From Kibdelosporangium persicum (GTDB lineage Bacteria; Actinomycetota; Actinomycetes; Mycobacteriales; Pseudonocardiaceae), in NCBI RefSeq assembly GCF_013280595.1, contig NZ_JAAATY010000012.1, forward strand, positions 124,001-188,000: DNA of 64,000 nucleotides, in the 5' to 3' direction. Position numbers and translations under genes: made by a program. Below, piece by piece: positions 44,872 through 53,055 of this stretch. Below the pieces are notes generated by a model. That model saw only the letters and a list, made by a program, of their open reading frames with translations. It did no database searches and was not told the origin of the DNA. Positions within the stretch are counted from its first letter, which is position 1. Each line of letters opens with the position of its first letter.

Positions 44872-46080
44872 ATGCCAAGACTCAGACGGACAGGCCTCGT
44901 GCTCGCGATGGCCGCCCTGTTGCCCGCCATGGTCTCGCCTGCCAGCGCTGATGTGACAGCCGATGTGACAGCCGGGCGCAAAGCCGTACCACTCGACCAG
45001 GTACGAGTGGTCACCACCGAGGTGGCCACGGGCCTGGTGCGTCCGGTCGCTATGGTCGCCGCGAACGACCATAGCGGCCGGATGCTCATCGCCGAGAAAC
45101 GTGGCACCGTGCGTGCCTATCACCCCAAGGACGGTCTGGCCGCGGACCCGGTGCTGGACATCAGCGACCGGGTGAACAGCGTCGCGAACGAACGCGGCCT
45201 GCTCGGCATCGTCCCGGCACGGGACTTCGCCAGGTCGTCCCAGGTCTACGTGACCTACACCCGGCTGGCGGACGGCGCGCTGACGCTGTCGCGCGTCAAG
45301 CTCGGTGATCCCGCCAGCGAACAGGTCCTGCTCACGCAGGATCACTCGAAGTTCAGCAACCACAACGGTGGCCAGCTCGCGTTCGGCCACGACGGCTATC
45401 TGTACTGGAGTCTCGGGGACGGCGGGAGCGGCGGTGATCCGGACGCGAACGGCCTGAACCTGGGGACGTTGCTCGGCAAGATCGTGCGCATCGACGTCAA
45501 CCGGTCCTGCGGCGAGCTGCCTTACTGCGTTCCGCGGTCGAACCCGTTCGTCAAGACCCCTGGGGCGCGCCCGGAGATCTGGGCGTACGGTCTGCGCAAC
45601 GCCTGGCGGTTCTCGATGGACGCCCTCGACGGCTCGCTGTGGATCGCCGACGTCGGCCAGGGCGCGTACGAGGAAGTCAACCACGCCAAGGCGTTCCGCG
45701 GCGGCCTCAACTTCGGCTGGTCCTGCAAGGAAGGACCGGTCGTGTTCAACGAGTCCCGGTGCACGCCGGGCGCCGAGTACACCGACCCGGTGTTCAGCTA
45801 TCAGACACGTGTCGACGGTTGTGCCGTGATCGGTGGCCACGTCTACCGGGGCCTGCGACACGCGCGCCTCGCGTTCGGTACGTACGTGGCGACCGACTAC
45901 TGCTCGGCGAACGCGTGGGCGGTGCGCAAGAACCGTGACGGCACGTACACCAACGCACGGATCGGCCAGTTCCCGGCTCAGGTCAGCTCGTTCGGAGTGG
46001 ACCGGTCCGGTGAGCTGTACGTGGTCACCGACCGCGCGGGCCAGCTGTTCCGCGTCGGTTTCGAACAAACCCCCAGCTAG
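44872..46080 (+). CDS. Secreted PQQ-dependent sugar dehydrogenase-like protein (glucose/sorbosone dehydrogenase family)
   Basis: About 402 residues, a secreted six-bladed beta-propeller. The signal peptide ends PASA, followed by a tandem DVTADVTA. Family signatures include RPVAMVA, the FSNHNGGQLAFGHDGYLY segment (active-site His and PQQ contacts), LGKIVRIDVN, GLRNAWRFSMD and IADVGQGAYEEVN. It oxidises sugars extracellularly. ATG 44872 is used; GTG 44863 is possible. Co-directional with the xylanase, 44 bp downstream, so possibly one transcript. Its stop is followed at once by the second 46-bp palindrome. Confidence 0.86.
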   Translation: MPRLRRTGLVLAMAALLPAMVSPASADVTADVTAGRKAVPLDQVRVVTTEVATGLVRPVAMVAANDHSGRMLIAEKRGTVRAYHPKDGLAADPVLDISDRVNSVANERGLLGIVPARDFARSSQVYVTYTRLADGALTLSRVKLGDPASEQVLLTQDHSKFSNHNGGQLAFGHDGYLYWSLGDGGSGGDPDANGLNLGTLLGKIVRIDVNRSCGELPYCVPRSNPFVKTPGARPEIWAYGLRNAWRFSMDALDGSLWIADVGQGAYEEVNHAKAFRGGLNFGWSCKEGPVVFNESRCTPGAEYTDPVFSYQTRVDGCAVIGGHVYRGLRHARLAFGTYVATDYCSANAWAVRKNRDGTYTNARIGQFPAQVSSFGVDRSGELYVVTDRAGQLFRVGFEQTPS

Positions 46081-46083
46081 CCC

Positions 46084-46129
46084 CTCGTGAGTGTTTATCG
46101 GCGTTCTAACCCTGATAAACACTCACGAG
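46084..46129. repeat. 46-bp palindromic repeat, copy 2 (inverted relative to copy 1)
   Basis: Arms CTCGTGAGTGTTTATC and GATAAACACTCACGAG are perfect inverted repeats around a 14-nt loop GGCGTTCTAACCCT, the reverse complement of copy 1's loop at 8411-8456. It separates convergent genes and includes the stop codon of the uracil-DNA glycosylase gene. Confidence 0.88.
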
Positions 46130-46701
46130 GTGTGTTTGGCGACTTCGGTGCGCAGGACGGGGATGACCTCGGCGGTGAACCAGGGATTCTTGTTCTGCCA
46201 CCGGAAGTTCAGTGGTGACGGGTGCACGAGCGGGAGTACGCCGGGCAGGTAGTCCTGATAGGACCGGACGGTTTCGGTGAGGCTGGGCTTGATCCGGTCC
46301 TTCAGGTAGTGTTTCTGCGCGTAGGCGCCTACCAGCAGCGTCAGCCGGATGTCCGGCATCCCGGCCAGGATCCGGGGATGCCACCGGGGCGCGAAGTCCT
46401 TGCGCGGCGGCAGATCCCCGCTCGTTCCCTTACCGGGGTAGTAGAAGTCCATCGGCAGGATGGCGAACAGGCTCGGGTCGTAGAACTGCTCGTCGGTCAC
46501 GGCCAGCCACTCGCGCAGCCGCACGCCACTCGGATCGTCGAACGGCACACCGCTTTGCTGGGCACGCCAGCCCGGCGCCTGTCCGATGATCACGATCCTG
46601 GCTTCCGGCCCGGCCTGGTAGACGGGCTGGAAGCCCTGCTCGGTGGCCCAGGCGTTGGCCGGGTCGGCCATCAGTTCCCGCCGGATGCGCTTCAGGCTCA
46701 A
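46123..46701 (-). CDS. Uracil-DNA glycosylase family protein
   Basis: A 192-residue family-4/5-like glycosylase. It opens SLKRIRRELMADPANAW and has IVIIGQAPGWRAQQSG (active-site region), FYDPSLFAILPMDFYYPGKG, LLVGAYAQKHYL and LVHPSPLNFRW (the catalytic His motif HPSP). It removes uracil from DNA. TTG 46701 overlaps the upstream stop (TTGA); the frame's longer opening to 46827 is a shadow of the upstream gene. Its last codons and stop lie inside the 46-bp repeat. Coupled to a 3'-phosphoesterase gene. Confidence 0.85.
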   Translation of the reverse strand: MSLKRIRRELMADPANAWATEQGFQPVYQAGPEARIVIIGQAPGWRAQQSGVPFDDPSGVRLREWLAVTDEQFYDPSLFAILPMDFYYPGKGTSGDLPPRKDFAPRWHPRILAGMPDIRLTLLVGAYAQKHYLKDRIKPSLTETVRSYQDYLPGVLPLVHPSPLNFRWQNKNPWFTAEVIPVLRTEVAKHTS

Positions 46702-47042
46702 TGCTGCTCCTTGGTGCGACGCAACAGCCAGTCCCGGCCGGTGTCGATCAGGGCGTACCGGACGGCGCCGTCCCGGCCGTGCAACGTGAACAGAATGCGC
46801 TTGTCGTTCCGGTCGTGCTCCTCCCACCAGCCGATGTCGGCGATGGACTTGTCCGCGTCCTCATAGGTGAGATGATCCATCGTGTGGTCCGGAACCGCGA
46901 CCGCGAGCCGGTTCTCCCCCGGCTCACGCGGCAGGCCACGCGGTACGGCCCATGACCGGAGCACACCATTATCCTCCAGCCGCAAGTCGAAGTGTGGCCT
47001 TGGCTTACGGTGGTCGTGCAGGACGAACGCGGGCCGGTTCAT
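46698..47042 (-). CDS. LigD-type 3'-phosphoesterase domain protein
   Basis: A 114-residue single-domain protein like the PE module of LigD. It has FVLHDHRKPRPHFDLRLED, with the paired His and Asp/Arg/Glu metal-site residues, RSWAVPRGLP, and a closing ALIDTGRDWLLRR. In LigD this domain trims 3' ends before joining. As a stand-alone gene coupled to a uracil-DNA glycosylase it suggests a small base-excision/end-cleaning operon. Start ATG 47042. Confidence 0.85.
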   Translation of the reverse strand: MNRPAFVLHDHRKPRPHFDLRLEDNGVLRSWAVPRGLPREPGENRLAVAVPDHTMDHLTYEDADKSIADIGWWEEHDRNDKRILFTLHGRDGAVRYALIDTGRDWLLRRTKEQH

Positions 47043-47081
47043 CTTTGAACCTTATTTCCCCGCCGTGCGTAGCATGCAGGC

Positions 47082-47513
47082 ATGGCCAAGACGCTTGCTC
47101 CCGTGAAGCCGGTGACAGCGGTCGGTTATCTCCTCGCCGCAACTGTCGTCGCGTGCCTCGTCAACATCGGCATCGCCGCCCTCGCCCACGCGGCGGGGGC
47201 ATCAGAAGACTTCGAGCCACTCACCATTGGCGCGTATGTGACGTACACCGTGGTCGGCATCATCGCCGGCACGATCGGCTGGGCGCTGGTGCGCCAACGG
47301 GCCGAGAACCCGCGGGCGGTGCTGCGGTGGCTGGTGCCGACCGTCGTCGTGATCTCCTTCATCCCGGACGTGGCGATGTTCTTCGTCCCCGACTTCCAGC
47401 CCAACGCCAACGCGGTCGGGATCATCGCCCTGCTCGTCATGCACGTGGTGGTCGCGGTGTGCGCGGTCGCGGCCCTGGTTCGCGCGCTGCCGATCGACCG
47501 GCAACCGGCTTAG
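47082..47513 (+). CDS. DUF6069 family membrane protein
   Basis: A 143-residue protein with four hydrophobic helices (YLLAATVVACLVNIGIAALA, VTYTVVGIIAGTIGWAL, WLVPTVVVISFIPDVAMFFV and IALLVMHVVVAVCAVAALV). It belongs to the actinobacterial DUF6069 family, of unknown function. ATG 47082 is divergent from the phosphoesterase gene across 39 bp. Confidence 0.8.
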   Translation: MAKTLAPVKPVTAVGYLLAATVVACLVNIGIAALAHAAGASEDFEPLTIGAYVTYTVVGIIAGTIGWALVRQRAENPRAVLRWLVPTVVVISFIPDVAMFFVPDFQPNANAVGIIALLVMHVVVAVCAVAALVRALPIDRQPA

Positions 47514-47567
47514 CTTCTCGATTGTCCGCGACCTGGCCTGCCCCGCGTCGCCCGGCCTGACCAAGCC

Positions 47568-47590
47568 GGTGGCGGCGAGAACTCGCCACC
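47568..47590. terminator. Hairpin downstream of the DUF6069 gene
   Basis: GGTGGCG (47568-47574) pairs with CGCCACC (47584-47590) about 55 bp after the stop. Candidate terminator. Confidence 0.45.
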
Positions 47591-47718
47591 ACGGCGAAAA
47601 ACCGCCATGCCATGGCGTTGCCGGAAAGCGGTGACGCCCGCAGAGTGGCGTCCGCCGTTGTCATCGAGCGCTGGGAGTGGGAAGTGACCTCGGTAGCGGG
47701 AAAGGTGAGGAGATCGCA

Positions 47719-48867
47719 ATGAGCCGAGACCCGGACGCGGGAGTCCAGGCGATCGAGTTGCCCGACGGCACGTCGGCCTGGTTTGTCACGGGCTACCAGG
47801 AGGCCCGGCAGGCGCTGTCGGATCCGCGTCTGTCCAAGGTGCTCAAGGCCGAGGAGCTCGGGCTTGATCCAGAGCTCGCCAGTGCGATGTTGCGCATGAT
47901 GCTGTTCCTCGATCCTCCGGACCACACGCGCCTACGCCGGTTGATCTCGGCCGCGTTCACCCCTCGCCGCGTCGAAGCTCTGCGACCGCACATCGAGCGG
48001 ATCGCGGCCGAGATGCTTGACGCGGTCGCCGGCCACGAAACGGTCGACCTGGTGGAGACGTTCGCCTATCCGCTGCCCCTGCAGGTGATCTGCGAGCTGC
48101 TTGGTGTGCCGGTCGAGGATCGCGCCGAATTCCGGACCTGGTCCGCCATCGTGGCCGCCGGTCCCGCCCGGCGGCACGAGCAGCCCGAAGCGTTGGCGAA
48201 GCTGTTGACCCGTATCCGCGCCTTGCTGGCCGACCGGGCCGCTCGCCCTGGCGACGACCTGCTGGGCGATCTGCTCGCGGTGCGCGAGGAGGGTGATCGG
48301 CTGTCCGAGGACGAGCTGACGTCCATGGTGTTCATGCTGGTGATCGCCGGCCATGAAACCACTGCCCACCTGATCGGCTCCGGCGTGTTCGTCCTGCTCG
48401 ACGACCGGGACCGCTGGCTCCGGCTGCGCGACGAACCCGAACTGCTGCCGGCCGCCATCGAGGAGTTCATCCGGTACGAGCCGCCGATCGCCGTCACGAC
48501 GCAGCGCACCGCCACCGAGGTGGTCGAGCTCGGCGGTCAGTCCATTCCGGCCGGTTCACGGGTGATGGTCCGGCTCGCGGACGCCAACCGGGACGGAACT
48601 CGTTTCCAGGACGCCGACGAGGTTCGGCTACAGCGTGCGCAGAATCCGCATTTGGGTTTCGGGCACGGCATCCACTACTGCATCGGCGCTCCGCTGGCCC
48701 GTCTCCAGGCACAGATCGCTTTCACCGCACTGATGACTCGGTTCCCCGGCCTGGAACTGGCCGTCCCGGCCGGGGAGGTCGGCTGGCGATCCGACTTCCA
48801 ACGTGGCGTCACGCGACTGCCGGTCCGGCTTCGCCCCGCTGCCCCTCAGCGCCCAGCGCGCGGTTGA
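47719..48867 (+). CDS. Cytochrome P450
   Basis: A 382-residue class I P450. The I-helix AGHETT (near residue 213), EEFIRYEPP (ExxR region) and haem loop FGHGIHYCIGAPLARLQ with the Cys ligand are intact. The N-terminus is short (about 15 residues before the first helix) compared with CYP105/107 members. ATG 47719 follows AGGTGAGGAG. It resembles CYP107-type biosynthetic P450s. No redox partner gene is adjacent. The substrate is unknown. Confidence 0.9.
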   Translation: MSRDPDAGVQAIELPDGTSAWFVTGYQEARQALSDPRLSKVLKAEELGLDPELASAMLRMMLFLDPPDHTRLRRLISAAFTPRRVEALRPHIERIAAEMLDAVAGHETVDLVETFAYPLPLQVICELLGVPVEDRAEFRTWSAIVAAGPARRHEQPEALAKLLTRIRALLADRAARPGDDLLGDLLAVREEGDRLSEDELTSMVFMLVIAGHETTAHLIGSGVFVLLDDRDRWLRLRDEPELLPAAIEEFIRYEPPIAVTTQRTATEVVELGGQSIPAGSRVMVRLADANRDGTRFQDADEVRLQRAQNPHLGFGHGIHYCIGAPLARLQAQIAFTALMTRFPGLELAVPAGEVGWRSDFQRGVTRLPVRLRPAAPQRPARG

Positions 48868-48899
48868 GCCGCAGGAACTCCGTTTCACAGGGCGATGTT

Positions 48900-48937
48900 G
48901 ATGTGCCTGCTCCTCCCGGTCGCGGAGCAGGCACATC
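48900..48937. terminator. Strong bidirectional terminator between P450 and metK
   Basis: A perfect 14-bp stem: GATGTGCCTGCTCC (48900-48913) and GGAGCAGGCACATC (48924-48937), 10-nt loop, in the spacer between convergent genes. Confidence 0.75.
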
Positions 48938-48946
48938 GGGCACGTC

Positions 48947-50140
48947 TCACAGGCCGATCGCTTGCCTGAGGGCGTCGGCGCGGTCCGTGCGCTCCCACGG
49001 CAGATCCAGGTCCGGGCGTCCGAAGTGGCCGTACGCCGCGGTCGGCGCGTACAACGGCCGCAGCAGGCCCAGGTCGCGGATGATCGCGGCCGGCCGCAGG
49101 TCGAACACCTCGGTGATGGCCTGCTGGATCTTGCTGGGGTCGATCGTCTCGGTGCCGAACGTCTCCACGAACAGGCCGACCGGCGCGGCCTTGCCGATCG
49201 CGAACGCCAGCTGAACCTCCAGACGGGACGCGAGACCGGCGGCGACAGCGTTCTTGGCGACCCAGCGCGTGGCGTACGCGGCGGAACGGTCCACCTTGGA
49301 CGGGTCCTTGCCGGAGAACGCGCCGCCGCCGTGCCGCGCCATGCCGCCGTACGTGTCCACAATGATCTTCCGGCCGGTCAGGCCCGCGTCCCCCATCGGG
49401 CCGCCGGTCACGAAGCGGCCGGTCGGGTTGACCAGCAGCCGCACGTTGGACGTGTCCAGGTCCAGGCCGGCCAGCTCGGGCTGGACGACGTACTCGTTGA
49501 TGTCGACCGCGAGCAGCTTCTCCAGGTCGATGCCTTCGGCGTGCTGCGAGGACACGACCACCGTGTCCAGGCGGACCGGCTGGTCGCCCGCGTACTCGAT
49601 GGTCACCTGGGTCTTGCCGTCCGGCCGCAGGTAAGGCACCACACCGTCCTTGCGGACCCGGGTCAGCCTGCGGGACAGCCGGTGCGCCAGCACGATCGGC
49701 AACGGCATCAGCTCGGGAGTCTCGGTGCAGGCGTAGCCGAACATCAGGCCCTGGTCACCGGCGCCCTGCCGGTCGATCTCGTCGTCGGTGTTCTCCACAC
49801 GCGCCTCGTAGGCGGCGTCCACGCCCTGCGCGATGTCCGGCGACTGCGCGCCGATCGCGACGTTCACCCCACAGGAGTTGCCGTCGAAGCCCTTGGCCGA
49901 CGAGTCGTAGCCGATGTCCAAAATCGTCTGGCGCACGATACCGGGGATGTCGACGTAGGCGTTGGTGGTCACCTCACCGGCGACGTGCACCTGACCGGTG
50001 GTCACCAGCGTCTCGACCGCGACCCGGCTGGCCGGGTCCTCGGTGAGCAGTGCGTCCAGAATGGAGTCACTGATCGCGTCGCAGATCTTGTCGGGGTGGC
50101 CCTCGGTGACGGATTCGCTTGTGAACAACCTGGATCGCAT
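48947..50140 (-). CDS. metK: S-adenosylmethionine synthetase
   Basis: A 397-residue MetK, complete. It has [17 protein letters not shown] (ATP binding), [12 protein letters not shown], and [16 protein letters not shown] with phosphate-binding residues. It makes SAM from ATP and methionine. It does not sit by the usual coaBC/priA genes found around metK in actinobacteria, so it may be a second copy; this cannot be decided from the window. No SAM-type riboswitch was seen in the 72 bp upstream. Confidence 0.94.
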   Translation of the reverse strand: MRSRLFTSESVTEGHPDKICDAISDSILDALLTEDPASRVAVETLVTTGQVHVAGEVTTNAYVDIPGIVRQTILDIGYDSSAKGFDGNSCGVNVAIGAQSPDIAQGVDAAYEARVENTDDEIDRQGAGDQGLMFGYACTETPELMPLPIVLAHRLSRRLTRVRKDGVVPYLRPDGKTQVTIEYAGDQPVRLDTVVVSSQHAEGIDLEKLLAVDINEYVVQPELAGLDLDTSNVRLLVNPTGRFVTGGPMGDAGLTGRKIIVDTYGGMARHGGGAFSGKDPSKVDRSAAYATRWVAKNAVAAGLASRLEVQLAFAIGKAAPVGLFVETFGTETIDPSKIQQAITEVFDLRPAAIIRDLGLLRPLYAPTAAYGHFGRPDLDLPWERTDRADALRQAIGL

Positions 50141-50212
50141 GGCTCTCCCTCTGTGTCCGGCGTGGCGGTCGTAGCTGCGACCAGTCTCTGGTGCGCTGCT
50201 CTCACCCCGGAC

Positions 50213-51661
50213 TCACCGCCTGGGCAGCGGGAGCATCACGGTGAACCGGGTGTCGCCCGGCACGGAGGTCACGTCGATGGAGCCGTTGTGGTGCTGAGTG
50301 ATGATGTTGCGGCTCAGGTAGAGCCCCAGCCCGGTGCCGCGGCCGATGTCCTTGGTCGTGAAGAACGGCTGGAACAACGACGGCAGGACGTCGGGGTCGA
50401 TGCCCGGCCCGCTGTCACGGATCTCCACGACCGCGCAACCGCCTTCGAGACGAGTGCTGATGCGCAGTTCACCCTCGCCGTTCATGGCGTCGATGGCGTT
50501 GTCGATCAGGTTGGTCCAGACCTGGTTGAGCTCGCCGGGATGCACCGGCACCAACGGCAGATCGGCGTAGTCGCGGCGGATCCGGATGCCTGCCAGGTTC
50601 GGCGCGTGCATCGCGAGTGTCGCTTCCAGACCTTCGACGAGGTCGATGTCCTGCTCCGGCGCGCGATCCAGGTTGGTGTACGAGCGTGCCGCCGCGACCA
50701 GCGCCTCGATCCGTTGTCCCGCTTCGGCGACATCGGCCACGAGGGCCCGTGTGTGCAGCGAGAAGCACAGACACGCGATGGCGACAGGGAAAACGTCGGT
50801 CCGCAGCCCGTCGGCGAGTTCGCCGAGCATCTCCGGGTACACGCCGTGGTCGGCGAGAATGGTGGCGAACTCGCCGGACCGGTCCACGTCCCGGTCGTCG
50901 AGGAAGTCGATCAGGCTGTCGGCCACTTCGGCGGCGTCGAGCGCGTCCCTGGGGCGCACGACGCCTTCGCCTGCCGTGACACGCGCCGTGAAGTCGTCAA
51001 GCAAGGCGCGCTCACCCGGTGTCGCGTGCGCACCCCATTCGTTGGCCCACGCCGCGAGGTCGGGAACCGTCAGTTCGAGCTCCCCCGCGGCTCGAACGAC
51101 GGCGGCAGTCGGGTTGTTGAGCTCGTGGGCCAGTCCTGCGGTCAGCTTGCCCACGCCTTCCAGCATCGCGCGGCGGCCCGCCTGGGTCTCCTGCGAGTGG
51201 ATCCGCCACGCCAGCACCGGCACCAGCACCCGGCACACCTGCGGGCAGCGAACCAGCATCTGCTGGAAGCTCTCCTTGTCGTAGGCGATCAGTTCGGTGT
51301 CGCCCACCGCGGTCGCCTTGGCGACGTAGTCACCGCCCGCGATCATCGGCAGTTCGCCGGTGAACTGGTGTGCCGCACGGGGTTTGTCGCCCGGCCGGTC
51401 GGGTCCGCCCACCGCGGGTGTCGCCGAGTGCCTGCTCAGCACGTGCTCCCAGCCATCGAGGACCTGCGTGATCAGCAACTCGCCGGCGAGCAGGACGTAG
51501 AAGTGCGTCGCGACCTGACCGTCGTCGAACAGCACGTCGCCGTCACTGAGCCGCACCGGATTTCCGGCGCCGGCCAGCCATGTCAGCTGGAGGTCGTCCA
51601 GTTCGGCGAACAGCTCCACATCGCGGAGCCGGTCGATGAGCGGGCGAACGGAGACCGTCAT
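50213..51661 (-). CDS. Sensor histidine kinase with an N-terminal cyclic-nucleotide-binding domain
   Basis: A 482-residue cytoplasmic kinase. Residues about 1-150 form a cNMP-binding domain (VRLSDGDVLFDDGQVATHFY, LAGELLITQVL). A DHp helix with GLAHELNNPTAAV (phosphoacceptor His) follows near residue 185. The C-terminal HATPase domain has NLIDNAIDAM, RDSGPGIDPDVL, FFTTKDIGRGTGLGLYLSR. ATG 51661 overlaps the transposase-like gene's stop (TGATG). No response regulator gene is adjacent. The cNMP fold may sense cyclic nucleotide or merely dimerise. Confidence 0.86.
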   Translation of the reverse strand: MTVSVRPLIDRLRDVELFAELDDLQLTWLAGAGNPVRLSDGDVLFDDGQVATHFYVLLAGELLITQVLDGWEHVLSRHSATPAVGGPDRPGDKPRAAHQFTGELPMIAGGDYVAKATAVGDTELIAYDKESFQQMLVRCPQVCRVLVPVLAWRIHSQETQAGRRAMLEGVGKLTAGLAHELNNPTAAVVRAAGELELTVPDLAAWANEWGAHATPGERALLDDFTARVTAGEGVVRPRDALDAAEVADSLIDFLDDRDVDRSGEFATILADHGVYPEMLGELADGLRTDVFPVAIACLCFSLHTRALVADVAEAGQRIEALVAAARSYTNLDRAPEQDIDLVEGLEATLAMHAPNLAGIRIRRDYADLPLVPVHPGELNQVWTNLIDNAIDAMNGEGELRISTRLEGGCAVVEIRDSGPGIDPDVLPSLFQPFFTTKDIGRGTGLGLYLSRNIITQHHNGSIDVTSVPGDTRFTVMLPLPRR

Positions 51662-52878
51662 CACGCGTGCGGCCGCAGCCGCATCCCGTCGGCTTGCTGC
51701 GCCTGCTCCAGCCGACGCAGCGTCCAGTACGCGTGCGCGGCGGACACCAGCGTCACGTGGTGGTGCCATCCGGCGAACGACCGGCCCTCGAAGTGCCGCA
51801 GGCCGAAGTCGTCCTGCAGCCGCACCATGTCGTGCCCGGCCTGTGGGCTGAGCTTCACCAGGTTGATCAGCTCGGGCAGCCGGGTGGCGTTGAGATTGGT
51901 CAGCCACACCGCGTTGAGCCTGCGGCCACCGGCCGACCACTCGGCCAGCACCCGACGGGCACCACCGTGCGGACGCCCCGGCATCAGGTGCAGCGGGCCG
52001 GAGACCGACCCGGTGGACACCGGCGAGATGGCGTACTGCGAGCTGACGAGTCTGCCGTCGGTGCGGTCGCGCCAGTTGAGGGTGATCCGGCCCTGTTTGG
52101 CCGACCGGACGGCGAGTTCGCCCGCGCTGAGCGCGCGGCCCTGCGGAATCCGGGTCGTGGCGGGCAGCACCGGCGTGTTCTCCGGGACACGGATCACGTA
52201 CGGCAGCCCGCGCTCCTCGAGGCCACGCAGCAACGGCTGGGTCTGCCGCTGGTCACGGGCGTGCACCAGGATCGGCGGAGCGGTGAATCCCCAGTCGGCG
52301 ACCATCTCGTCGATCATCTCGAGGATGTACTGCCAGCGCGGCCGGAACCGTTCACCCGCGGGCAGCCGGACGCGGTCCCGCCGCATCTGGTCGCCGTCCC
52401 AGCTTTCCGGCAGCAGCAGCCGCCAGTTCGTCGCGCAGGAGGCGTCCTCGTTGGCCATGAACAGCGCGGCACCGAGCTGGCAGTTCAGCGTGCGCTGCGC
52501 CGAAGTGGCGTATTGCTTGGTCACGCCGACCGAACTACCGCCGTTCTTCGGGAAAACCGCTTCCTCGATGATCCACGCCCGGGGCCGCAACGCCGCGGCC
52601 GCGTGGTGCGCCAGCACCCGGCGGACCGGTTCCCAGCGCCACGGGCTCTGGTTGACGAACTGCTGGAGGCACTGGTCGGCACGCCACCCGACGACGTGAT
52701 CGGAAATGCGCCTGATCGACTTGCGGCCCGGGACGCACAGCAGCCCGCGCACGTAGACCTCGCCCCATCGTCGCTGGTCGGAGCGGGTCAACGAACTGAA
52801 CAGCTCCTGGCAGAAGCCGGACAGCGCGTCCGCCTTCTCCAGCGCGGGGAATTCGGTTTCCGCGAATGTGGTCATCAT
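51661..52878 (-). CDS. IS701-type DDE transposase-like protein, coupled to a histidine kinase
   Basis: A 405-residue protein of the IS701/DDE_5 type: SIRRISDHVV, then AWIIEEAVFPKNG carrying the first acidic catalytic residue of the DD(E/D) set, VTKQYATSAQRTLNCQLG, and the C-terminal LQDDFGLRHFEGRSFAGWHHH, where the final acidic and His residues lie. Despite its length, no inverted repeats or target duplications bound it, and its stop overlaps the next gene's start. That placement suggests a domesticated gene rather than a mobile element. Confidence 0.75.
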   Translation of the reverse strand: MMTTFAETEFPALEKADALSGFCQELFSSLTRSDQRRWGEVYVRGLLCVPGRKSIRRISDHVVGWRADQCLQQFVNQSPWRWEPVRRVLAHHAAAALRPRAWIIEEAVFPKNGGSSVGVTKQYATSAQRTLNCQLGAALFMANEDASCATNWRLLLPESWDGDQMRRDRVRLPAGERFRPRWQYILEMIDEMVADWGFTAPPILVHARDQRQTQPLLRGLEERGLPYVIRVPENTPVLPATTRIPQGRALSAGELAVRSAKQGRITLNWRDRTDGRLVSSQYAISPVSTGSVSGPLHLMPGRPHGGARRVLAEWSAGGRRLNAVWLTNLNATRLPELINLVKLSPQAGHDMVRLQDDFGLRHFEGRSFAGWHHHVTLVSAAHAYWTLRRLEQAQQADGMRLRPHA

Positions 52879-53055
52879 GCCCCCAGCCCATCGACATCTA
52901 TAATTTCACGGCATTTTTCATTAGTACTCATGACTCATTCCGTTGAACACGTCAAGGTGACGAAGAATGCGTTCAACGCGGCCGAAAAAGAGCGCAGAAA
53001 ACCACGGTGAGCAGACAACGGCGGCACTCGTTGTCAGGTCACCCGGCCCGAGCGT
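52879..53055. promoter_or_regulatory. AT-rich promoter region of the transposase-like / kinase operon
   Basis: In the 177-bp spacer the stretch 52886-52945 is unusually AT-rich; read on the minus strand it has TATAGAT (52898-52904) about 20 bp from the start codon, a good -10 candidate. The downstream part holds the end region of the membrane-protein gene. Confidence 0.4.

Noticed and set aside
48962-52699. A 1245-codon plus-strand frame across metK, the kinase and the transposase-like gene
   Set aside because: It spans three real minus-strand genes and shows no recognisable domain; it is a GC-driven shadow.
51661-52878. A complete IS701 insertion sequence
   Set aside because: I could not find inverted repeats or target duplications around the gene, and its stop overlaps the kinase start.
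52930-53010. A 26-residue plus-strand frame in the AT-rich promoter region
   Set aside because: No ribosome-binding site and no coupling to another gene.
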